A DNA stretch of 34,848 nucleotides, from contig JAGXOS010000004.1 in the NCBI GenBank assembly GCA_023659775.1, positions 1 to 34,848 on the forward strand. Direction: 5' to 3'. The notes under the pieces are model-generated. The model saw only the letters and a list, made by a program, of their open reading frames with translations. It did not search any database and was not told the origin of the DNA. Every line of letters starts with the position of its first letter. Within the stretch, counting starts at the first letter, position 1. This document shows positions 17,551-26,288 of the stretch, piece after piece. A program made the position numbers and the translations under genes. The stretch is from Methanomicrobia archaeon LH_S14 (GTDB lineage Archaea > Halobacteriota > Syntropharchaeia > Alkanophagales > Methanospirareceae).

Positions 17551-17564
17551 GCTTATATATACCC
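17551..17564 (-). promoter_or_regulatory. Probable TATA box of infB
   Basis: On the minus strand GGGTATATATAAGC lies about 80 nt upstream of the infB ATG, giving a leader of roughly 50-55 nt if transcription starts 25 nt downstream. The adjacent inverted repeat at 17562-17582 overlaps its upstream edge. Confidence 0.5.
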
Positions 17565-17582
17565 TTGTGATATGCACAAGGG
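17562..17582. repeat. Perfect 8-bp inverted repeat
   Basis: CCCTTGTG, a 5-nt spacer ATATG, then CACAAGGG. It lies at the boundary between the infB promoter and the transposase remnant, so it may be an operator or an old IS end; the sequence does not decide. Confidence 0.5.
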
Positions 17583-17649
17583 GATATTATTATAAACGAT
17601 TTTCATGCTGTTATGAGAATTACTGACGAAGGGGGTTACTCAGCTTTTC

Positions 17650-18579
17650 TTGAATTCCAAATCACAGATACCGGTTATCAATGTGCTCGCTGTGGCTCGT
17701 TTTTCAGCGATTTTCGATACCTATAAGGCAGCCCTTCAAAACGCCGATGTAGCGAGTTATTCCGCAATTGATGTTGAGGCAAAGAGTTATGGTGGATTGG
17801 TCAAAGCGGTTATAATATATCCTCACAACGAAACCAAGATCGAATTAGTCTGCGCAAAGGATTATGAAGAATTAACGTTTCTGTACGGGGGCTGGGATAA
17901 CGTCTCCATTTATGAACAGCAACAGATTGTTGTGCGGACACACCCAACACCACGTACACAAACCATCGAAAAATACACCGTTCTGGAGAAAATAACCGGT
18001 ATAAATGCTGAGAAGCTGAAAGAACTCTTCGGGATCAAAATGGATTGTTTGTTTTATGATATTACTTCAACGTACTTCGAGGGAAACGAAACGGATATAA
18101 CGACCGTTGGAAGAGCTATATCCCGCCTGAAAAATGAGTTTTCCATCTCCGATTGCCTGCTCATCTTTGACCGCGGCATGGTGTCAGAAGATAATTTTGT
18201 CAAAGACCTCGAAGAGGGTTTCAGTCTCTATGCAGTTGAGCGGATTCTGGAGTTATACGGTAAAGAGAGGAAGGTTGTTATTTGCTACGATACGAAGAAG
18301 GCGGCGTCTAAGAAGCGCAACAGGGCTGAAGAGTTAAAGCGCACATATTTATATGCTATCTTTCATATCTATTGATGAAAACACTTGAACACATGCTCAA
18401 AAAAAAGGGGATTGACGATGAACGCTGAGAATGCACTGAAACAATTGAGTAAGGTGAAGTATGTCGTAGTCACTAATTCCAAAGGGGACATCACAACGTC
18501 GAAATTATCCATTCCCTCACGGGAACAAAGGCAAATTATGGATGTGCCGGGGGTGGAGTATATAAAGTCTGAAACTTAG
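17650..18579 (+). pseudogene. Degraded IS1634-like DDE transposase
   Basis: The frame 17650-18375 contains CLFYDITSTYFEG and SDCLLIFDRGMVSEDNF, motifs of IS1634/IS4-type DDE transposases, and then ends early. A second piece at 18385-18579 (YVVVTNSKGDITTSKLSIPSREQRQIM) resembles the C-terminal end of the same family, so there is an internal deletion. The first 105 residues of the frame (AVARFSAIFDTYKAALQNADV...) do not look like transposase to me and may be a fusion with another lost gene. No matching terminal repeats were found around it. Confidence 0.6.
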
Positions 18580-19606
18580 TGTGGAATGGTGACCTCAAGA
18601 GAGATGAGAAAATCGAGCACAAGATTTCTATAAAGGTAGTCAAAGAGGGTGAATGGAGAATACGAGCATGGGTTGAAAATGAAAAGTTTAGCGGCTTTAA
18701 TCGGGCTTTCTTCTGTTATATAGATTCTAATGTAAGTGCTGGAGGAAAAGCATCATCGTCGATGGAGACGCAAGAATCAACGAGTCAGAAAGAAATTGTG
18801 TAGCGGATAATAGTGGAGCTGTTGTTGAAGGAGCAGTAGCCAGTACTTGGTGGGATATATTTGATTCAAACGATGCACTTGATCCTGATTATGATGAACT
18901 CTTGTTAGATTTTGATGAAATTTTTTACATCATAAGAAACCATAAACCAAATTCAATCAATAAATTTTGGGACTATTGGTTCCAACATTATGGATACAAA
19001 CCAGAAATGAATGAAATATATTGGAGTCATGGGATAGACAAAAATAATCCACCTTCATGCACAATTACTTCACCCAATGGAGGGGGATGGTATAGTGGTA
19101 CTATCACGGTTTCAGCGTCGGCATCAGACACAGATGGTTCAGTCTCACAAGTAGAATTTCAATATTCAAGAGATGGTAGTAGCTGGCACAATATTGGAAC
19201 AGACACGTCTTCCTCAGGCGGTTGGAGCGTTTCTTGGGATACTACAGCAATAACTTACGACCCTACAGTTTGGGTTAGGGCAAGAGCAAAAGATAATTTA
19301 GGAGAATACTCTTCAAACTGGGATAACTCAGATTCATCTTTCGGTATTGACAACAGAGCTGATCTCACTGTGACATCGGTCAATGCCCCCACTTCTGCTG
19401 AGGTGGGAGGTTACATTACAGTCTCCTGGACAGTGAAGAACCAAGGTAATGCCACTTCAGGCTCCTTTTATAACCGCATCTCTTTGGCAACTACACCTTA
19501 TGGAACGGACATCTCGTTGGGAAACTACCACATGAATTCAATTGTAGCTGGCTCTTCCTCGTCAGATGGACAAAATCCCAAAATTCGTGAAAATGTATCT
19601 CCCGGG
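18579..19606 (+). pseudogene. Broken surface protein with Ig-like and CARDB domains
   Basis: Remains of a large exported protein. The first frame (18579-18803, WNGDLKRDEKIEHKISIKVV) lacks its N-terminus. The continuation needs a frameshift near 18740 (SIIVDGDARINES, then VAGAVASTWWDIFDSNDALD-like sequence) into the frame 18902-19630. That frame has an Ig-like module with CTITSPNGGGWYSGTITVSA and the start of a CARDB domain (ADLTVTSVNAPTSAEVGGY), cut off after VSPG near 19606 where IS630-type sequence begins. Such proteins are typical archaeal cell-surface adhesins or peptidases. The gene is not functional. Confidence 0.65.
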
Positions 19607-19669
19607 AGAGAGGAGAGAGAGGGAGGTTGAGTTTCGTATAGAAGTAGGACACTTTTATGTGTAAAAGAA

Positions 19670-19976
19670 GTGCCCGAAATGAAGAAAAAGTTATTAATAT
19701 TTAAACGTAAGAAAGCAAAAGAACTGCACGAGAAAGGATGGAGTAACCGTAAAATAGCATACCATCTACTGGCAAGCAAAGATAGTGTAGGTAAATGGAT
19801 ACAGATGGATGAAAACGAAATATCAAATGACAACAGAGGCTGGGAAAAGGGAAAAACGAGAAAATACACGCCTGAAACAAAAGAGCAAGTTATAAAAATA
19901 AGAAGACAGTTATTTTATCGGTTCAGAGGTGGTCAAGCAAAATTATGAAAACCAGACCGGCAAAGAAGTCTCAAAA
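19670..19976 (+). pseudogene. IS630-type transposase fragment
   Basis: Encodes the helix-turn-helix N-terminus (KAKELHEKGWSNRKIAYHLLASKDSVGKW) and the linker (RKYTPETKEQVIKIRRQL) of an IS630-like transposase, then frameshifts near 19940 into NYENQTGKEVSKS and stops. The DDE catalytic domain is missing. Its right edge abuts the 3' end of hicA, which it appears to have cut. Confidence 0.6.
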
Positions 19977-20157
19977 TCAAATCATATGTAGACCGAGTAT
20001 TTTCCCGGCATGAACTACCACCGTCACAAGTCTGTCTTTCTGCTCATGATATAAATAATGGTGACTTCCTCTTATTCTTATTTCTTCAAATCCTGCCCTC
20101 TCCAATGCTTTCACAACCTTACCTCCTGTAACTCTCGGGAGTTTTATTAGATTGCCC
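19977..20157 (-). pseudogene. hicA: HicA toxin, truncated
   Basis: Reads LIKLPRVTGGKVVKALERAG, then FEEIRIRGSHHYLYHEQ with the catalytic His of HicA (GSHH), and VTVVVHAGKIL before running into IS630-derived sequence and a TGA at 19977. No ATG, GTG or TTG is found at the normal start, only ATA. The last helix is lost. HicA is an mRNA interferase; this copy is almost certainly inactive. Confidence 0.7.
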
Positions 20158-20380
20158 CTGATTTAACTTCAACCGAGACTTCCGGTGGAATTGGTTTACC
20201 AAGGGTTTTTAACGCCTCGATGTACCCTGCAATTGCTTCTCTGGCATTAGCTATTGCTTCTTCCCATGTATCCCCTTCAGTGATGCACCCCGAAAGTGAA
20301 GGCACCGTAACTGTATAACTACCCTCCTCATTCCTTTCAATTAGTATTGTGTACTTCAGCTCCATTGGCTTGATTCCCAT
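20147..20380 (-). CDS. hicB: HicB-family antitoxin
   Basis: Predicted 77 residues from ATG 20380 (or 71 from ATG 20362, MELKYTIL). The partial RNase H-like HicB fold is plain: YTVTVPSLSGCITEGDTWEEAIANAREAIAGYIEAL. It normally neutralises HicA and represses its operon. It starts 9 nt after the coaBC stop on the same strand, so it is now probably read from the coaBC transcript. The partner hicA downstream is truncated, leaving an orphan antitoxin. Confidence 0.85.
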   Translation of the reverse strand: MGIKPMELKYTILIERNEEGSYTVTVPSLSGCITEGDTWEEAIANAREAIAGYIEALKTLGKPIPPEVSVEVKSGAI

Positions 20381-20389
20381 TTTGCTTTT

Positions 20390-21676
20390 TCACCTTAAGT
20401 TTATTAGCGCAGGTTTCTTTTGCAAAGAAAAGTGCTTTGCCAATTCTTCCACTATCTCCTCTGCTATTATTCTCTTCACACCTTTTACATGCTTTATGTC
20501 GCTTGTACCCTCTCTTATTACATACACCTCGTTCTCTTCTGTCCCTATCCCGCCGTTGCCAACATCATTTGCAACTACCATCTCAATGTTATGAGCCTCC
20601 ATCTTTTCCCTCGCCTTTCTTATCAGTTCCTCTTTAGAGACGTTCGTTTCTGCTTTAAATCCTACGATGACAAGCTCCGGGAATTCACGCTTTACTTCGT
20701 CTATCAATTTCCCGGTGGGAACGAGATGCAAATGAAAATCTCCGCCCGATGGAATTTTCACTTCGGACGAATCGGTAGTGAAATCCGAGATAGCGGCGGC
20801 GGATATAAGCACATCATATTCTTCCCCTTCGTCTTTACCTTCGCGAAGCTCAGTAACGCACGCATCAATCATTTCACGTGCAGTCTCCACCCTGACTTCT
20901 TTTATCCCATCTAAATTCAACGACGGTTTGCTGTGCACGAGCGTAACCTCAGCACCTTGTTTATACGCTTCCTTAGCGAGTTCCATCCCCGTGCGACCAG
21001 AACTTCGGTTTGTTAATATCCGTATAGGGTCTATCGGCTCGATGGTAGGACCGCCTGTGACGAGGATACGCATTCCCGCAAGTTTTTTCTGCGAAAGCAC
21101 ACGCTCAACCGCGAGAATTATGTCTTCAGCCGTGACGATTTTCGCAAGTCCCTCCTCAAATCGGGGTTCTAAGGCGGTTACGCCGAGTTTTCGCAGCTTG
21201 TCGCGGTTCGCGATTAGAATCGGGTTTTTGTACATGGTCTCGTGCATAGCAGGCACGACGATAATGGGAATTCCGGAGCCGAAGGCAGTGGTTGCAAATG
21301 CAGTCACGGTTGTATCTGAGACGCCCGAAGCAATTTTGTTTATCGTATTTGCAGTGCACGGCGCGATGATAAACAGGTCTGCTGAACCTTCCATCCCAAG
21401 AAACTCCACATGTTCGATATTCCCCATCAATTTCGTTATCACTTCGTGCCCCGTAGCATAATGAAGCGTATAAGGATGAATTATTTCCGTTGCCGCTTCG
21501 CTCATCACGCCATACACATCTGCACCGTGTCTTATCAATTCTCGTGCGAGTTCAACGGTTTTAACTGCTGCGATGGAGCCAGTAACACCTAATACTATCT
21601 TCTTTCCCGATAAAGCATGACTTTTTGTCCCTTTTATCTTCAAGGTTGGGTGTGGACCTCTTTCTCTCTCTGCCAT
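20390..21676 (-). CDS. coaBC: Phosphopantothenoylcysteine decarboxylase / phosphopantothenate-cysteine ligase
   Basis: Bifunctional CoA-biosynthesis enzyme, 428 residues. The CoaC flavoprotein half (about 25-185) shows KKIVLGVTGSIAAVKTVELA, IIAPCTANTINKIASG and PAMHETMYKNP. The CoaB half begins with MRILVTGGPTIEPIDPIR and LTNRSSGRTG and contains AAISDFT. It joins cysteine to 4'-phosphopantothenate and decarboxylates the product. ATG 21676 has GAGGT about 8 nt upstream, and the start lies only 15 nt after the 3' end of tRNA-Ala, so it shares that transcript. hicB follows after 9 nt. Confidence 0.95.
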   Translation of the reverse strand: MAERERGPHPTLKIKGTKSHALSGKKIVLGVTGSIAAVKTVELARELIRHGADVYGVMSEAATEIIHPYTLHYATGHEVITKLMGNIEHVEFLGMEGSADLFIIAPCTANTINKIASGVSDTTVTAFATTAFGSGIPIIVVPAMHETMYKNPILIANRDKLRKLGVTALEPRFEEGLAKIVTAEDIILAVERVLSQKKLAGMRILVTGGPTIEPIDPIRILTNRSSGRTGMELAKEAYKQGAEVTLVHSKPSLNLDGIKEVRVETAREMIDACVTELREGKDEGEEYDVLISAAAISDFTTDSSEVKIPSGGDFHLHLVPTGKLIDEVKREFPELVIVGFKAETNVSKEELIRKAREKMEAHNIEMVVANDVGNGGIGTEENEVYVIREGTSDIKHVKGVKRIIAEEIVEELAKHFSLQKKPALINLR

Positions 21677-21691
21677 AATTGACCTCGATTA

Positions 21692-21764
21692 TGGACCGGT
21701 CGGGATTTGAACCCGAGGCCTCCCGCACGCCAAGCGGGTGATCTTCCAACTGATCTACCGGCCC
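21692..21764 (-). tRNA. tRNA-Ala (GGC)
   Basis: 73 nt on the minus strand. The acceptor stem GGGCCGG/CCGGTCC includes the G3-U70 pair that identifies tRNA-Ala. The anticodon stem CCCGC/GCGGG encloses TTGGCGT, anticodon GGC. The T arm has GGGTTCAAATCCC; A73 is encoded and CCA is not. Its first base directly follows the pyrI stop codon. Confidence 0.95.
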
Positions 21765-22223
21765 TTACAGACTCCCGGACACATCCTCTATTATCCTTTC
21801 GCAATAAAAGCATCTGAACAGAGGAGGATTCTCGCTCACCGTGATGAACTTAGACATAACCGGCTCCTTCTCCACATTGGATATGCAATTAGGATTCGCA
21901 CATCTTATAATGCCCTCTATTGACTTCGGAAGGTAAACACTATGCTTTTCTGTTACTTCAGAATCCCGTATTATGTTTATCGTTGCGTTTGGAGCAATCA
22001 AAGCGATTTTATCCACCTCTTCAGGCTTTAGCTCCCTGTCTTCCACCTTTACTATGTCCTTCCTGCCCATCTTCTTGCTCCTTACGTTCATTATAACGCT
22101 TACAACTGCATCCGTCCTCGTATTTATCCCTAATATCTTCAACACGTTCAGCGCCTGCCCCCCTGGAATATGGTCAATGACAGTTCCGTTTTTGATTGGC
22201 AGGACTCTTAATTCTTTCTTCAT
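21765..22223 (-). CDS. pyrI: Aspartate carbamoyltransferase regulatory chain
   Basis: Predicted 152 residues, full length for PyrI. The N-terminal allosteric domain has [22 protein letters not shown]. The C-terminal zinc domain has CANPNC and CFYC, four Cys ligands. It binds nucleotides and regulates the PyrB catalytic chain in pyrimidine synthesis; pyrB is not in this window. The ATG lies 5 nt after the end of tRNA-Phe and the TAA ends at the base before tRNA-Ala, so pyrI is wedged between two tRNAs. Once the tRNAs are cut out, the mRNA would be nearly leaderless and would end at its stop codon. Confidence 0.95.
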   Translation of the reverse strand: MKKELRVLPIKNGTVIDHIPGGQALNVLKILGINTRTDAVVSVIMNVRSKKMGRKDIVKVEDRELKPEEVDKIALIAPNATINIIRDSEVTEKHSVYLPKSIEGIIRCANPNCISNVEKEPVMSKFITVSENPPLFRCFYCERIIEDVSGSL

Positions 22224-22228
22224 CTTAA

Positions 22229-22302
22229 TGGGGCCGCCGAGATTTGAACTCGGGACAACTCGGTCTTCAGCCGAGCGCTCTCCCAGTCTGAGCTACGGCC
22301 CC
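22229..22302 (-). tRNA. tRNA-Phe (GAA)
   Basis: 74 nt on the minus strand. The acceptor stem is GGGGCCG/CGGCCCC, the D arm is present, and the anticodon stem CTCGG/CCGAG encloses CTGAAGA (anticodon GAA). The T arm has GAGTTCAAATCTC; A73 is encoded and CCA is not. It appears to be the first gene of the tRNA-Phe/pyrI/tRNA-Ala/coaBC unit. Confidence 0.95.
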
Positions 22303-22330
22303 TCTTCTTATATTCTGTTTCTTCTTTATA

Positions 22331-22340
22331 ATTTATAAAT
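22331..22340 (-). promoter_or_regulatory. Probable TATA box of the tRNA-Phe/pyrI transcript
   Basis: ATTTATAAAT on the minus strand, centred about 33 nt upstream of the tRNA 5' end, the expected place. No other TATA-like site fits between the genes down to hicB. Confidence 0.55.
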
Positions 22341-22417
22341 ATTCTCCCAATTTTTATATTTTGGATTTGGTGCTTGGAGCGTGGGATTTTTAATGTGCTA
22401 TACAAATACAATTTATA

Positions 22418-23827
22418 ATGGAAGACGAGATAAAAAAAGCAATAGATTTTGTGGTATCGGAAAATGCGAGATACGCTGATATTCGCCTTGAAAAAGGTTA
22501 CGCAACTGTTATCGAGCTAAGTGATGATGTCTTCAGAGAGATGAGCTATGGTATAGACCAGGGCATGGGTATAAGAGTCCTGTATAAAAACTCATGGGGG
22601 TTCTCTTCTTCTAACGATGTTTCAAAACCCATGCTGAAAGATACTTTTGAAGACGCTTTGAACATCAGTAGAGCACTATCGCTATCAGAATCGAATAAGA
22701 AGGCAGAAACCGTAAAAATAGCAGATGTGAAGCAGATAAAGGGCAATTTTAAATTAAAGCCGAAAATAAACCCTGATGATGTCAGCATTGAGAAGAAGAA
22801 GCGTATGGTTAAAGAAGTATATGAAGCGGCAAAGGAACACTCCTCACTCATAAAAACCATTTCGATCTTGTATCTCGATGGCTACGAGGAGACGGTGTAT
22901 GCAAATTCAGATGGAAGTTATATTGTAATGGAAACGCCCGCGGTTTTTATGCGTGTGCGTGCAGTAGCGAAGAAGGGGAATGTTTTGCAAGAAGGTGTGG
23001 AGAGCATAGGTGCTGTGGCGGGTTTTGAAGTCATAGAAGAGGATAATCCAGAGGTCGTGGGCTTAAGGGCAGCAGATAAAGCTGTCAGGCTCCTTGACGC
23101 TGAACTGCCGCCTGCTGGTGAACTGCCTGTAATAATGGACAACAAGCTTACCGGGGTTTTTATGCACGAAGCGCTTGGACATTCCGCAGAAGCTGATCAC
23201 GTTTTATACGGGGAATCAATACTAAAGGGTAAATTAGGAGAGAAGATAGCATACGAAGGTCTAACTGTTGCTGACGACCCAACCATCGAGCTTTCTCATG
23301 GATATTACAGGTATGATGACGAGGGAATGGAGTCAAAAAGAACGGAGATAATAAAAGACGGCGTTTTGGTCTCTTACCTGCATACAAGGGAAACCGCAGG
23401 CAGGTTAGAAGCGATGCCAACCTCGAATGCGCGCGCTGCGGATTATTCTGAAATTCCTTTGGTCAGGATGAGCAACACGGTAATTGAGGAAGGGGACTGG
23501 AATTTTGATGATATGCGAGAAGATATACGGTCAGGAATCTATGCCAAAGGCATGCGTGGAGGGCAGGTAGATACAGTAAGGGGCGAATTTCAGTTCAGTG
23601 CAGAAGAGGCGTTCCTGATAGAAAAGGGCGCTCTTTCAAAGAGATTGAAAAACGTTTCCCTATCCGGTAGAACCCTTGATGTATTGAAAAACATAGATGC
23701 CGTGGGTAATGATAAAAAGAGAGGTTCAATAGGTTTTTGCGGTAAAGATGGTCAAGAGGTTCCTGTTTCTGAGTATGCTCCACATGTGCGCGTGAAGAAA
23801 ATATTGGTTGGTGGGGCGGTATCTTAA
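22418..23827 (+). CDS. tldD: TldD-family metalloprotease
   Basis: Predicted 469 residues, usual for TldD. The zinc motif HEALGHSAEADHV (HExxxH with downstream Asp/His) lies near residue 250, followed by the conserved KGMRGGQVDTVRGEFQF and a C-terminal beta-rich part. TldD normally works with TldE/PmbA as a heterodimer that trims peptides; no tldE is present here. An AT-rich TTTTTATATT about 60 nt upstream may be the promoter. It is divergent from tRNA-Phe and convergent with mmp3. Confidence 0.9.
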   Translation: MEDEIKKAIDFVVSENARYADIRLEKGYATVIELSDDVFREMSYGIDQGMGIRVLYKNSWGFSSSNDVSKPMLKDTFEDALNISRALSLSESNKKAETVKIADVKQIKGNFKLKPKINPDDVSIEKKKRMVKEVYEAAKEHSSLIKTISILYLDGYEETVYANSDGSYIVMETPAVFMRVRAVAKKGNVLQEGVESIGAVAGFEVIEEDNPEVVGLRAADKAVRLLDAELPPAGELPVIMDNKLTGVFMHEALGHSAEADHVLYGESILKGKLGEKIAYEGLTVADDPTIELSHGYYRYDDEGMESKRTEIIKDGVLVSYLHTRETAGRLEAMPTSNARAADYSEIPLVRMSNTVIEEGDWNFDDMREDIRSGIYAKGMRGGQVDTVRGEFQFSAEEAFLIEKGALSKRLKNVSLSGRTLDVLKNIDAVGNDKKRGSIGFCGKDGQEVPVSEYAPHVRVKKILVGGAVS

Positions 23828-23856
23828 AGAATGCAAAACTCATAATATTTTGCTTT

Positions 23857-23885
23857 TTTCAATGTACACTTTGCATTTTGCATTT
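23857..23885. repeat. TGCAAA-rich repeat in the tldD/mmp3 spacer
   Basis: The spacer reads ACTTTGCATTTTGCATTT, a close relative of the repeats at 5998-6025 and 33759-33786. It is followed at once by the hairpin at 23888-23916. Confidence 0.6.
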
Positions 23886-23887
23886 AG

Positions 23888-23916
23888 TTGCTCGAAATCA
23901 CCCAGATTTTGAGCAA
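23888..23916. terminator. Strong inverted repeat between convergent genes
   Basis: Arms TTGCTCGAAATC and GATTTTGAGCAA (12 bp, one mismatch that can pair as G-U in RNA) around the loop ACCCA. The right arm ends at the base before the mmp3 stop codon on the opposite strand. There is no long T-run, so it could be a transcript-end stabiliser, a repeat element or a two-way terminator. Confidence 0.45.
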
Positions 23917-25467
23917 TTACACCTTCTCCTTCACATAAATCATATCTCCCTCTTTTAGCTTGCTGAGGAAAGATAAAGTTAAAGGAGTGAGAGAAGAAAA
24001 AGAAAGGACGAGGTTAACGCCATCGAAAGTCTCGCCAGTGGGTCCGTATTTCTTGCTGTCGTCCAATCTGATTCCCATTAGCCCACGATTTGATCTGGAC
24101 ATGTTTGTAACCCCAAGGACTCCCTTTTCGACCTCTTCTTTTGGCAAGTTCTCGGGAACAAGTGTCCCCGCTTCTTCTGCGCTTCCCTCAAATAGCACCA
24201 TCATCCCCGGGACAGAGAAATGCACTTTTAAATTCCCTATTGGCCTGTTAATCAACCCTGTAAGCTTTCTGAAATACCACACGGTTTTAGGTGCTTCTTT
24301 GTGAAACAATTCCACCTCAAATACTCCTTCCGCATCAACACCAACTGTCCTTACTGTCCCTCTATCCACAATTTCCATCGTCAGTGCAGGCTCTTGATCT
24401 ACAACCACTGCATTATCATCCCTATTTCCTTCCCTTACCTGCTCGATATTCTCACGTTCAAAAAACTCTTCCGCTTCCTTTTGTGCTTTCCCTACCACCA
24501 TCATCCAGTTCGGCTCAGTCACTGTGTAAATAGTATCACCCGATTGCGCGTAATCCACCAATTCTCCACCTTGTATTATCTCACCAAATACGCTATGAGA
24601 AGGGTGAGGCAGTCTGCTTTCCTTATATGCATACACTTTCCCCTTCTCGGCCCCTTCGTTTCTTACTGACAGGTAATATTTCGACCTGTAACGGATGTTC
24701 TCAACTGGTAAACTAAGCCCTTTTAAATATTCCGAAGCCAGATAAGTATGTGAAAGGTCATCCACGTGGAAAATACCCTTTCTTGTAAGCGATAATAAAT
24801 GCTCACTTGACATTGGTGCTTCTCGAAGAAGTTGTACCTTTGCAAAGGTGAATATCTCCTGCCCTTTCCCTATCTCGGTGTTCAAGTCAGAGGTGCCGAA
24901 TCCAATTCTCTCCGCCTTTGTTACAATAGGACTTATCTCCTCGATTCTATCACCTTCAGGCAAATCTGAAATGATGCTTCTTCCCCTCGTTAATTTCCCA
25001 ATTACGGCATCGGTGCCAGTACCATAAGCAGCCTCGTGTTCCCGCTTGCTTATCATAAGGTATGTCATGCCCGGGTCAAAGCCGCCGAAGCCGAAGAAAA
25101 CATCCCATTTCTTGTATCTCTGCTCGCTTTTTTCTACGCTCAGATTCGTCTCTATTGGTCCAATAGCAGTTATATCCTCACTCTTCCATCCTATCCTACC
25201 GCTTCCATTGCGGAATCTCTTATAATCCTTATAGAATAAAGACAACGATTCAGTTTCAGCCTCTGCTTCTTTTTCTCTGACAATCTTTATCCTTGCCTCT
25301 CCCCTTTCTGTTTTTATAGCGAATTCATTTTTTAACTCCACTTTCTCCTTCTCTGAAATAACAGCTATTGTACAGCCCTGCTTGTATGCACCGTCTAACT
25401 CTTCGATAATATCACCTAATCTTTTACTTCTGACTTCCTGTGTCTCACCATTGAACTTGATTTTCAT
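23917..25467 (-). CDS. Methanogenesis marker protein 3 (UPF0288)
   Basis: Predicted 516 residues, full length. Recognised by overall similarity to the UPF0288 / methanogenesis marker 3 family: WDVFFGFGGFDPGMTYLMIS, RLPHPSHSVFGEIIQGGELV, the NMSRSNRGLMGIRL region and a C-terminal segment ending KLKEGDMIYVKEKV. The family is restricted to archaea that make methyl-coenzyme M reductase and has been linked to the complex that activates it, from literature I recall. This is the best single clue that the organism is a methanogen or anaerobic methane/alkane oxidiser. The gene is transcribed alone and is divergent from thyX. Confidence 0.9.
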   Translation of the reverse strand: MKIKFNGETQEVRSKRLGDIIEELDGAYKQGCTIAVISEKEKVELKNEFAIKTERGEARIKIVREKEAEAETESLSLFYKDYKRFRNGSGRIGWKSEDITAIGPIETNLSVEKSEQRYKKWDVFFGFGGFDPGMTYLMISKREHEAAYGTGTDAVIGKLTRGRSIISDLPEGDRIEEISPIVTKAERIGFGTSDLNTEIGKGQEIFTFAKVQLLREAPMSSEHLLSLTRKGIFHVDDLSHTYLASEYLKGLSLPVENIRYRSKYYLSVRNEGAEKGKVYAYKESRLPHPSHSVFGEIIQGGELVDYAQSGDTIYTVTEPNWMMVVGKAQKEAEEFFERENIEQVREGNRDDNAVVVDQEPALTMEIVDRGTVRTVGVDAEGVFEVELFHKEAPKTVWYFRKLTGLINRPIGNLKVHFSVPGMMVLFEGSAEEAGTLVPENLPKEEVEKGVLGVTNMSRSNRGLMGIRLDDSKKYGPTGETFDGVNLVLSFSSLTPLTLSFLSKLKEGDMIYVKEKV

Positions 25468-25540
25468 AACAATAATTTTTAGGGAGGAGAGTTTTAAAAG
25501 TTTTTCCTTTTTTCCTTTTTATTAAAGGTGAAAGTATGCG

Positions 25541-26266
25541 ATGGAAGTGAAATTGCTTAAAGTAACAAAGGGGGGAATAAATTTGGTTGCAGAATCAGCG
25601 AGGGTAAGTGGTTTTTCTTCAATGCGAAGTGCAAAAGAAATAGTTGAGCTAATTACGGATAACGATTATTCATCGGCGCTTGAGCATGTCTATTTCACTT
25701 TTGATGTCTCGGAGATAAGTGTTGCGTTGAGCAGGGAATTGTTAGAGCACAGGATAGCCAGCCACACTGCGAGAAGCACGAGGTATATGGAAGAAAAAGG
25801 GTTTGGCTACTATGTTCCAAAAGAGTTAGAGCGAAAAGGGGAAGAAGAAGCGAGAATTTACAGGGATGCAATGAAAAACGCTAACGAAGCATACACGAAG
25901 TTGCGAGAGCTTGGCATTGCGAGAGAACAGGCGAGATATGTCTTACCGTTGGCTTTGCACACGCACTACGTGGTAACAATGAATGTTCGCAGCTTGATAA
26001 ACTTCTTCATGCTCAGGCTCTGTATAAGAGCATCACCTGAAATCAGAGAGCTTGCAATGCGTATGTATAAAATATGCATGGAAGAATACCATGATATCTT
26101 CTCGAAGATATGGTGTCGGGGCTTCACGCTCGGCGTATGTCCGGAGAATGAAGTTAGACCCGATGAATGCCCATTCAAAAAGTTGGTGCCGAAGAAGCGA
26201 GAAATAAAGGGTAAATTCGAGGAGCAAGCGAGGAGGATAATAGAAAAAGAGTTGAAAACTTTTTAA
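25541..26266 (+). CDS. thyX: Flavin-dependent thymidylate synthase
   Basis: Predicted 241 residues. The ThyX signature RHRxxSxxxxSxRY appears as EHRIASHTARSTRY near residue 68-81, and ALEHVYFTFDVSEIS precedes it. The C-terminal part has TMNVRSLINFFMLRL, the second conserved block. It makes dTMP from dUMP with FAD and methylene-folate or the archaeal equivalent. AGGTGA lies about 10 nt before ATG 25541. The PAC2 gene follows after 22 bp on the same strand. Confidence 0.95.
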   Translation: MEVKLLKVTKGGINLVAESARVSGFSSMRSAKEIVELITDNDYSSALEHVYFTFDVSEISVALSRELLEHRIASHTARSTRYMEEKGFGYYVPKELERKGEEEARIYRDAMKNANEAYTKLRELGIAREQARYVLPLALHTHYVVTMNVRSLINFFMLRLCIRASPEIRELAMRMYKICMEEYHDIFSKIWCRGFTLGVCPENEVRPDECPFKKLVPKKREIKGKFEEQARRIIEKELKTF

Positions 26267-26288
26267 TTTACAAATATCCATACATATA

